A stretch of DNA of 64,000 bases from Mactromeris polynyma (lineage: Eukaryota > Mollusca > Bivalvia > Venerida > Mactridae): assembly GCA_032209605.1 (NCBI GenBank), contig JASFXZ010000099.1:248001-312000 (forward strand), read 5' to 3'. This document shows positions 49,701 to 61,700 of this stretch, one piece after another. Numbering within the stretch: position 1 is the first letter of the stretch; every line of letters starts with the position of its first letter. A program made the translations under genes and the position numbers. The notes below the pieces were generated by a model. The model saw nothing but the letters and a program-made list of their open reading frames with translations. It was not told the DNA's origin and ran no database searches.

Positions 49701-52700
49701 ACTTTTATGTAGTCTGGTAAAGGGAGATAAACAAATTCTGAAAACTTTTTTGGAATAATTTATTTTGCCTGAATGAAATTCATAATTACATTCTTTGTTA
49801 TTTGCTGTTTTAAGTTATATTGTATGAAAGTTTTGTGTGTTGAAAGCAGGTTTGATGATTTAAAAACCTCTTATGTCAGTATCAATAATGTCAATTCTGA
49901 AATCCGAGTTTATTGTAATATTCATTTCTTGCTGAATTTTAATGTTGCTGTTCTGATCTCAAATCCAAAGATGATTGCATCTGTTATGTAGGTGTAATGC
50001 ATTTCTGAGCTGTATAAGTGCAGAAAAGGTAACTATTGCTTGTATGCATTTTAAAGAAATTTATGACCAGTGAATTTTCTTAAGCCAAATTTGAGTTTTA
50101 ACCTTTTGTTTTCAGTGTAGAACTTACTATACATTATGGGGTTATGTTTGACCTGTTATTTTAAAAAGTCCCTCCCAAATCAGTTGTTGGGTTAATGAAA
50201 CCACTCTGAGGTATTTTCCTTTGGGTCTTACATGTTTGCAAGATGGCAAACATGGGTTAAACTGGTAAATTATGGCAGCATATTGTTCATACATATCATC
50301 TATATATTATGATTTATAAGCTAGTCATTAGGTAGTTGTGCTAAGTTGATACTCAAGAAGTGTTACTGATAAAATGATAAATGTTTTATTTTTGTATTGA
50401 CTCTGTTGCTGTCTAGTTAAGTACTTTGGTACTTGTAATGGAGTTGTCAATGTATAAACATATTGTAAAGGGATCAATAAGAGTCAGTTTGGACTCATTG
50501 TGCAATATTTACTGATTTCAAATTACCTGGCAGATTCTAAATGGTTTATATTCAGTTTGGTGATGGCTTATAACTATTCATTATATTATTCAAGAACATC
50601 TCTCTTCAGCTTTTCATTGATCAATATTTAGGTCACATGACAAGAACTGACCAATCATATTTGCTGTTTCAGTGAAGTTGACTAGACCACCAGCCAATGA
50701 AATGCATGCATTATAATATGTCTCATTTTATGGTTGTACTCCTTGCATAATGTATTATATTTATTTTATATGCATGACTTTCTTCAGTTGCTGTTTGTCT
50801 GCCATATTTGATTTCTTATTGATCCCTATAATAGCTCAAAGTTTGTTGCAGTGTAAAAGTTTGAATGTTTTGATTGGCTGTGCAAGATAGAGGTGTAGAT
50901 ACTAGGGTACATAACAACATGAGACTTTTAGTAGAAATTGAATGATGCAAAACAATTGTTTTGGACTCTCTCAATTTTGTAAAACAATTAATAAGTTTAC
51001 ATTAAAGTGCAATGTTGTAATTATTTATTTTAATAATTTTTAACTAAAGTCTACACCCCTTGAATTGTGAAGCATCTTTGTTTTGAAGTTGTATTTATTT
51101 TTTGCCTTTTTAATGTACTTGCTTTGTTGAATACTTGCATACTTGTTAAAGTTTTGCAAATTTAAGTTATTAAAGATGATGTTATTTTGGTAAAATTCTG
51201 TTGTTTTTTTATTTCAAGTCCCTAACATTATTATGTTCGAAATCTAGTATGGCAGACAAATATTATGCGTATATTTTGATGTTGTATTGAAGTAGTATTC
51301 ATTACAATAGGTGCATTATCAAGTCACTGGCTCTTTGTGAAGCAAAGTGGTGGACATAAAAATCTACATTTGATGCAAGCACAGAAGTCTTATTTCAGCT
51401 CTGGAATATGTCTTTGATTCAGTTAATAGTATACTCAAAATGCAAAAGAAAGTGTGCACTTTTTGTTTTTTGATTTGCTAGTAATCCGATGATGGAATAT
51501 TATCATGTGTGGTATCGTTCTTTTGCTTATTCAATTACCCTTCTAACCAATGTGTTTATTTTATTATTTTGAATTTCGTTAAAACATACGACGCGTCTAC
51601 ATTCAGTAGGGGTCAAAATAAAAAATACACAAATAGCCACAGCGATGTTTTCTTGCGTAGATTAACTGTTATTTGTTGCAAAATGATGTTAATGTTGCAT
51701 TAATATCTGGTATGACTGCCATTCCCTCTAATAACTCAGTAGCAGAGGAGGTTTGGTACCAGTGTCTCATGTGCGTCAACTTGATGTGACGCTCCAGTCT
51801 GACACCAGTCACGCGTGGTCTGCCGGATCGGGGACGGTCAGCAACAGTACCCATTTGCATAAACCTTTCACGTAACTTGATAATAGTGTTACTATGGCAG
51901 TTAAGTGCCCGTGAAACTGAAGCGACTGAGTCATCTACGACCAGCATCATTAAGGCGTCAATACGCTGACGTTCCAATAGTTGTGGCATATTCTCTGTTA
52001 TAAATTTTCTAAATCTACAGTGATATTCGCCCTATACATGTGTGAAAGAATGTAGAGAACACAAGTTTGGCCACTTGTACTTGTGTATACATGTTCCACG
52101 TCGAAATCCTGCAAAATTGCAATTCGAGCTATTACATAATAACAAACTATAGTTTGACTGATTTTTCGTTGTTTGAAATTTGACAACTTAATACCTTGTA
52201 GAATTAAAATAATCAAAAAAGTGTGTACTTTCTTTTGCGTTTGAGTATAGTTTTAAAACATTTAAGCAGAAAATGTGGAAGACAAATGAATATTTAAATA
52301 CGAAGAGGGAACTGCACAATGTTACTATACAAGCATGCAATTGTACATCTGACAATGGCAACATCAAACACATTTTAGGAGAAAAACATGGATACCATAA
52401 GCACCATCCCAGAAAATGAAATTGACACAGTCACTGAGAGGAAAAATAAATATCATTGGTTTGAAGTAAAGAAACAGATTGAGTTCTTTTTTCCCAATTG
52501 ATGGTTTTAATACTGGTACCACAAATAAATGCCAACACAAGCTATAATGGAACAGATTTTTATTGATATTAAATTCTGAAAAAAACCTATGTATTCTAAA
52601 TATTACGATTAAGTCATTCATGTCAAAGTGTATTACACAGAAACCATAGCAAGACAACAGAAATTTTGAGATCAGCTTACTATAACTATATCATACATTC

Positions 52701-55700
52701 ATATTATTCTTAATTTGGTTTACTTCAGCATTATGGTCAATATAACAAAATACCCTCACGTTTGTATACAAGCTTCTGTTACCTTGGCTGGAATTGCTAA
52801 CCTATACCACCATGAATGGTTACCAATGTCAAAAATGTCCTAGCTTTGTTGACAATCGGGCAGTTTTTTGCAATAATTATCTATAATATCATGGTTTCCT
52901 TGTGGAAGGTTTGTTAGGTTATAATTATCCTTCATTAGTGGTAATAAAACCTCATCAATGTAAACAGATAAACAGATCTTGACCAAGAATATCATGGTCA
53001 TTGTAAGAAATTAAGCCTTTGTTCTTTGTCTCACTTCTATCCGCTTCAACATGTGACAAATACACTGTATCATTGTCAAGTTCATATGGATGTATTTTCA
53101 GTTCTGCGGGGCTTGTCCTGTCATCTAGGGTTACATTGTGGAGATTTCTCCTATGCTGGTTATTGTATGCCATACCTACCATGTGGGGAGGTTTTGTTAA
53201 TGTTTGCTCCTTCGTCTTGCCTTATGTGGTATACTTGTGAGTAATAGGATGCCATCTGGTCTTATATATATGACAATTGCATATATCCATTTATTACCAA
53301 ATACCAATGCCTAATATTTGATCTCTTCTATGAGGCAGTCATTCTGTAGTTACCTCACTTTTGGTTATTTAGTCAGCTTCGTTTAGGTCAAGTTGTTTAC
53401 CATGGCAGTTTAATGGCTGTAATTAATGTCCCACCAAGTGGCTACTGAAACAGTTATACCTTGTGCTAGATAGACTATATGAATGACTGTCTGCATCTTT
53501 TTTTAATACACTTTCAAACACTCTAAATGTATAGGACGAATTTTATATTGAATTAATCCTTTCCAGTTTTCTTGGGAAAAAAAATAAGTAATGTGCCTTG
53601 ATCCATACAGACTTACATATTTTATAATAATGGTTCGGTGCACTACTATCGTGACTCTGATGTGGTAAAGAATCGGTGACAATAATTATGTGCCAAACCG
53701 TTGATATGCATTAAACTGTCAATCTTTAGAATGATTACACGATATGGTGTCTTTCCTTACTTTGACATCTACCGGTATGTACTCATATATATATTTATCA
53801 CTGTTTGTCTCCTAAGACTGTACATACCAGTACATATGGGATATATCTGAAGTACAAGCACAGTGAGAGGAGATGTCTAGACATGCATATGTTTCAACAT
53901 TTTAGCATTGTATAAACATCGGGTGTTTAGATTTTTTGGAGTGTGTTGTCAGGACAATTGCACTAACAGACATGATTCAACAATGAAAAAAACAATATAC
54001 ATCAAATATTTCAATGTGATTTATGAAATGGGAAATTCAAAATGGCAGAAGATATCAAGACCAACTTTTGTTGGTATACATAAAATAAATATGTGTAGTT
54101 AAGGAAAGCTGATGGCACCACATGGATGGATTCAAGACTTGTGTGTTAAAAAACATAAATGAAGCAACATAATTGTTAAATACTAAGTTACATACTGACT
54201 GTATACTGTAACATACTGACTGCATACTGTTACATACTGACTGTATACTGTAACATACTGACTGCATACTGTTACATACTGACTGTATACTGTAACATAC
54301 TGACTGCATACTGTTACATACTGACTGTATACTGTAACATACTGACTGTATACTGTTACATACTGACTGTATACTGTAACATACTGACTGCATACTGTTA
54401 CATACTGACTGCATACTATAACATACTGACTGCATACTGACTGTATACTGTATCATACTGACTGCATACTGAATGGATACTGTTACATACTGACTGCATA
54501 CTGTTACATACTGACTGTATACTGTAACATACTGACTGCATACTGTTACATACTGAATGCATACAGTTATATACTGACTGCATACTTAATGCATACTGTT
54601 ACATACTGACTGCATACTGTTACATACTGACTGCATACTGTTACATACTGACTGCATACTGACTGTATAGTGTAACATACTGACTGCATACTGTTACATA
54701 CTGACTGCATACTGTTACATACTGACTGTATACTGTAACATACTGACTGCATACAGTTACATGCTGATTGCATACTGTTACATACTGACTGCATACTGTT
54801 ACATACTGACTGTATACTGTAACATACTGATTGCATACTGTTACATACTGACTGCATACTGTTACATACTGACTGCATACTGACTGTATACTGTAACATA
54901 CTGACTGCATACTGTTACATACTGACTGCATACTGTAACATACTGACTGCATACTGTTACATACTGACTGTATACTGTAACATACTGACTGCATACTGTT
55001 ACATACTGACTGTATACTGTAACATACTGAATGCATACAGTTATATACTGACTGCATACTGACTGCATACATTTATATACTGACTGCATACTGTAACATA
55101 CTGACTGTATAATGTAACATACTGACTGCATACTGTAACATACTGACTGTAACATACTGACTGCATACCATCTGCATACTATATAAATATTGACTGCCTT
55201 GAGGGTGACAGTGCATCTTGTCAACCCGAGGCAACACTGTCGACAGTGTTTGTCGAGGGTTGACGAGATGCACTGTCACCCTCAAGGCAGTCAATATTTA
55301 TTTTATTATACCGAACAAAATAAAAATAAAGAACCTGGCCATGGCGAACTGTCGTCTGATAATGTAAACAATCCTCTACAAGACACAGACTTTTAAAGCT
55401 AAATCCCGTATCATATGCATACCGGGTAACGTTGCGGTTAAACGCTTACCCGCTTACTCCCCTTGTATTAAATAATTTATTTCAAAACTAGAAATAGAAG
55501 CTAGCTGGCCTTCCGCACGCTCATCATTGCCGTCGGCCATTTTGTTTGCAGTTTTTTAAACGATGTCAACAGCGGGCGACATTGCAGGGTGACAGTTAAA
55601 AATGTCGCCCGCTGAGGTTTATATGCAATGTATAGGGAAAACAGTCACGTGAGGTATAATAATGTAACATACTGACTGCATACTGTTACATACTGACTGC

Positions 55701-58700
55701 ATACTGTAACATACTGACTGCATACTGTTACATACTGACTGTAAACTGTAACATACTGACTGCATACTGACTGCATACTGACTGCATACTGTTACATACT
55801 GACTGCATACTGTTACATACTGACTGCATACTGTTATATACTGACTGCATATTGTTACATACTGACTGCATACTGTTACATACTGACTGCATACTGACTG
55901 CATACTGACTGCATACTGTAACTTACTGACTGCATACTGTTACATACTGGCTGCATACTGTAACATACTGACTGCATACTGTCACATACTGACTGTATAC
56001 TGTCACATACTGACTGCATACTGTCACATACTGACTGCATACAGTTACAAACTGACTGCATACTGTTACATGCTGACTGCATACTGTTACATGCTGACTG
56101 CATAATGTTACATACTGACTGCATAATGTTACATACTGACTGCATACTGTTACATACTGACTGCATACTGTTACATACTGACTGCATACTGTTACATACT
56201 GACTGCATACTGTTACATACTGACTGCATACTGTAACATACTGACTGTATACTGTCACATACTGAATGCATACTGTTACATACTGACTGCATACTGTTAC
56301 ATACTGACTGCATACTGTTACATACTGACTGCATACTGACTGCATACTGTTACATACTGACTGCATACTGTTACATACTGACTGCATACTGTTACATACT
56401 GACTGCATACTGTTACATACTGAATGCATACTGTTACATACTGACTGCATACTGTTACATACTGACTGCATACTGTTACATACTGACTGCATACTGTTAC
56501 ATACTGTTACATACTGACTGCATACTGTTACATATTGAATGCATGCTGTTACATACTGACTGCATATTGTTACATACTGACTGCATACTGTAACATACTG
56601 ACTGCATACTGTCTCATACTGAATGCATACTGTCACATACTGACTGCATACTGTTACATACTGACTGCATACTGTTACATACAATAGTAGCAGAGAGCAA
56701 AAATACATCGACCACACAAATGTATGACCGCTATAGTTATGTACAATAAATGTACCAGAGAGCCTGTGTTAGTCTGTCAGTAATCAAAACAACACTGTAT
56801 CATGGAAACATGCACCTAAAGCCACAGTGTGCTGCTTGAAAAGATCTGTAGATGTATCTCCTCCTTTATTTATATGAGTGAAGATTTCCTATTCTTACTG
56901 TACATTTCACTCAGCATATACAACAACATTCTTTGCTTTTATCATCATCATCTCCTAGCCATTGCATTGAGAAACAATTCATTATCATCATCATCAGCAG
57001 CAGCATCGTCATTGTAATAGTTGTCACCACCATTATTTGTATGTTTGCATTTTGTCTTGTTTTTATAACTTCTTTAGTTTCATCTCAACTTGCATGTTTC
57101 AGCTCCCTGTCCAGGTATGTTTCTTGTTTTGTCTTAACCTGTGTACATGAATTTCCTTATAGTCCACTAACACATCATAGGGATAAGAATTTTATGATTT
57201 CCAACATTTTTACACCTTAAGTTTATTACAAAAATTCAGATTATTTGGTAGTTGCTGAGGTCGGGATTTAAATGTAGGATGTACATTTTTGAAGTGATTT
57301 CACTGTCTTTAGGGGGTTTAATTCTCATCCCTATGAATATGTTATATGCAAAAAGGCACTCATGATGCACAGACAATGTATGAGTTAAGAAATTATAACA
57401 ATTATGTATTTCATCATTGGGTGGAATATTCTGCATGACTGTGCCTATAGTCATTACTGTTTTGTCCAACTTGATGGTCTTAGCTTAGTCTCTGAATGCA
57501 GCCTTCTCATTAGACAATTTGAAGATTGAGCTAAGAACCAGCCAATCACTGGTGTTGGTTTTTAGTATTGTCTCAAAATTGAGATTTAAAACTTCAGACC
57601 CAGAATGCAAACAGTAAAATTGTCACAGATGCATATGGGTGTCATTTTACATAAATCTAGTATAGAATGCATGGAAATAAATACACAATACTTTACTTTT
57701 GGTTTTAAATGGTTGAAACTTAAACCAATTTTTTCAGATAGCTTTTGGTTTGATGTGTGTATTCCCTGTCATAGCGGATAAGTAGTTATTTATGATTGTT
57801 GTTCATTTTCCAAATTAATGTTTGGCAAAATTTGTTCATGAATACTGTTTTATGCAGGTTCTCAAGTTTACTTGACATTTGAATGAATTATTTAAATGTC
57901 CACAATATTTTCATTTGGAAATTTTACAACTGAATTATTTTAAGTAGATATAATTAAAAAAATGGTTTGTATTAATAGAGAACAAGTCATGTATGAAATG
58001 TATCTGTATTATCTGGATAAACTATAGAAGAGGGCAATTTATACATTCATTAAACTATTGTATATAAAATCAGCATAATTATGATGAAACTTAAGATTCT
58101 CCAACGGGTTACTTGGGCATTTTTTTAATTTAATTTTGATTTACGTGCAAATAGCTTTTTTCTAGCATGAAGCATTCTCTTTGAGTGAACATTGGGGTTT
58201 ACAGACATTTATTTTGGCACAAGTGTGGATCATGAATATTCATAGGTCACCATGAAAACTTCTTGGGTTGGTGGTTTTAGACATGGGTTGGCAGTATGAG
58301 AATCTGAAGTTTGTTTCACTTGCCAGAATATTTTCTTATAATTTTGTTCATTCTGTATTCCTGTCATGCAATTGAGTGATTCTTGTCCAGGTGCGTTATT
58401 CACTAATACTGTAAGTCTGAAACTCACACTTGTCCAGGTGCGTTATTCACTAATACTGTAAGTCTGAAACTCACACTTGTCCAGGTGCGTTATTCACTAA
58501 TACTGTAAGTCTGAAACTCACACTTGGACTTTAAATTTGCAAAACTTATATTTACCAATATTAAATTTGAACATATAAAACTTTGTCTGAATAGTTGCTG
58601 TTTCACTTTGTACACTTTTGCCAAGTTTTAATAAAATCTATATTGTTACATTTATAATTAGAACATAGGAGCAAAACGAACAGTTAATATTTTAAAGTCT

Positions 58701-61700
58701 AAGTCTGAGTTTCAGACTTCAAATGTTTATGAATGAGGCCCCAGTAGGTATGTGTGTATGTATAATTAACTTTGTATTTTTATTTAACTTTTGTGGTATT
58801 AAGTGTCATTATTTTATTAATTGGCTGGAGGTCGGGATCAAGAGTCATTAATTACTTGGTAATAAAACATTGTATTTCCAAAGTCATTAAGTGGCTTGCT
58901 TTCAGAGAGCTTTCAATAAATGTGTTGTATTTTTTCATGACTGGTAATTTTCATTGTGAAAGTAATACTGTGGTATTGCCCAGTATTTCACTTGAGTTTT
59001 GTTTCACTTTCTGCATTTTAATTTATAATAAAAACAAGTTTTATTCAGTTTTAATTCATACAAATTTAATCCACAATTTATAGCATTAAGATGCTAATTG
59101 ATTGACCTTCATAATTACATGTATATCACTATAAACCCACATTATATTCAATAAGTTTCATATAACGATAGGATGTGTAAATATATTATGTATGCTTCCG
59201 TGTATGATATAAATGATGACAACACTGAGATAGTGACTTGTGAGATGTTATCAAGGCATCAGTTTTGTCCCTCATGACAATGTTCATACTTTCCAATATA
59301 GAATTTGTACTTACCAGCATTCTCCTCATTTTGGTTCCTACGTTCATAATTCTGAATAAAAAAATTTCTTTAATAAATCATTTTTATGTTTTTCACAATT
59401 GTTCATTTGTTTTCATAATCATAAATGTTGCAACAGTAATGGCTTGGTATGACTTCACTTCAAAAGTATTGTTTGATTTGTTTTGTTGCCATAGCGTATA
59501 TGTTGGTAAGCACATATAATAGTCATTGCTATGCTACAGAAATGTCTCATGTTTGGCCAATTGGGTATCACTTTTCTTCAGTCTGAGTAAAACAATGTTT
59601 GTCCTGGCATTATTGGTTGTTGTCTATCATTTATGCCTGATCTTGGTCTTCACTGAACCCCTTAGACTGGCAAGTTTTTTTATATTTTCATATAGATACA
59701 CATTTATTGTATTCATATCTCAAGGGATTTGTTTGTTTTTGTATAGTTTCAGTAATCTGTTCAGTAGTTCTCCAGACAAACCAAAGAAGAAGCCATTACC
59801 TGTTGCCATGGTGAAATACAGTGCCCCTACAACTAATGTACAGCCTGTCGGGGACCCTAATCAGAAAAATAGGGGCAGATACAATCTAGGTGACAAATCA
59901 AAGGCATATGATTTCCTTCAAGATGACTTGTGAGTACTTAGTCTAGCATCTATGAAAAAGTTAAAAATTATACGTTCATACATGTATACCAGTACACATG
60001 TACATTTATTTTCTGTTGTAAATATCTTTTGTGAACAATGAAGCTGTAGTAATGGTTTATTGCTGTTCATACATTTGGTAGATTTTCTTCATTACTGGTC
60101 CCAAGTTAATGCAATACTTAGTGGTTGAATCACCATATTTTAAGTTCATTACTTTCTCAATTTTAATGAGGTTGTCTGCAGTACGTGTCTAGGTTGTCTG
60201 CAGTACATGTCTAGGTTGTCTGCAGTACATGTCTAGGTTGTCTGCAGTATGTGTCTAGGTTGTACACAGTACATGTCTAGGTTGTCTGCAGTACGTGTCT
60301 AGGTTGTCTGCAGTACATGTCTAGGTTGTCTGCAGTACATGTCTAGGTTGTCTGCAGTACATGTCTAGGTTGTCTGCAGTATGTGTCTAGGTTGTACACA
60401 GTACATGTCTAGGTTGTCTGCAGTACGTGTCTAGGTTGTCTGCAGTACATGTCTAGGTTGTCTGCAGTACGTGTCTAGGTTGTCTGCAGTACGTGTCTAG
60501 GTTGTCTGCAGTATGTGTCTAGGTTGTCTGCAGTACATGTCTAGGTTGTCTGCAGTATGTGTCTAGGTTGTCTGCAGTACATGTCTAGGTTGTCTGCAGT
60601 ACGTGTCTAGGTTGTCTGCAGTACGTGTCTAGGATGTCCGCAGTATGTGTCTAGGTTGTCTGCAGTACATGTCTAGGTTGTCTGCAGTATGTGTCTAGGT
60701 TGTCTGCAGTACGTGTCTAGGTTCTCTGCAGTACATGTCTAGGTTGTCTGCAGTACGTGTCTAGCTTGTCCGCAGTACGTGTCTAGGATGTCCGCAGTAC
60801 GTGTCTAGGATGTCCGCAGTCAGGTCTAGGATGTCCGCAGTACGTGTCGAGGATGTCTGCAGTCAGGTCTAGGATGTCCGCAGTACATGTCTAGAATGTC
60901 CGCAGTACATGTCTAGGTTGTCCGCAGTACATGTCTAGGTTGTCCGCAGTACGTGTCTAGGATGTCCGCAGTACGTGTCTAGGTTGTCCGCAATACATGT
61001 CTAGGATGTCCACAGTATGTGTCTAGGATGTCTGCAGTACGTGTCTAGGTTGTCTGCAGTACATGTCTAGGTTGTCCGCAGTACGTGTCTAGGTTGTCTG
61101 CAGTATGTGTCTAGGATGTCCGCAGTACGTGTCTAGGTTGTCCGCAGTACATGTCTAGGTTGTCTGCAGTACATGTCTAGGTTGTCCGCAGTACATGTCT
61201 TGGTTGTCCGCAGTATGTGTCTTGGTTGTCCGCAGTATGTGTCTAGGTTGTACACAGTACATGTCTAGGATGTAAGCAGTACATGTCTAGGATGTCCGCA
61301 GTACATGTCTTGGTTGTCCGCAGTATGTGTCTAGGTTGTCTGCAGTACGTGTCTAGGTTGTCCGCAGTACATGTCTAGGTTGTCCGCAGTATGTGTCTAG
61401 GTTGTCTGCAGTACGTGTCTAGGTTGTCCGCAGTATGTGTCTAGGTTGTCTGCAGTACGTGTCTAGGTTGTCTTCAGTACATGTCTTGGTTGTCCGCAGT
61501 ATGTGTCTAGGTTGTCTGCAGTACATGTCTAGGTTGTCTTCAGTACATGTCTTGGTTGTCCGCAGTATGTGTCTAGGTTGTCCGCAGTACATGTCTAGGT
61601 TGTCCGCAGTATGTGTCTAGGTTGTCTTCAGTACATGTCTTGGTTGTCTGCAGTATGTGTCTAGGTTGTCTGCAGTACATGTCTTGGTTGTCTTCAGTAC

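Noticed and set aside
54055..56717. [14 protein letters not shown]-type repetitive frames
   Set aside because: Artefacts of the 21-bp minisatellite.
56829..57220. Small plus-strand frames rich in hydrophobic and serine residues
   Set aside because: They show no family resemblance and arise from ATC/CAT-rich low-complexity sequence.
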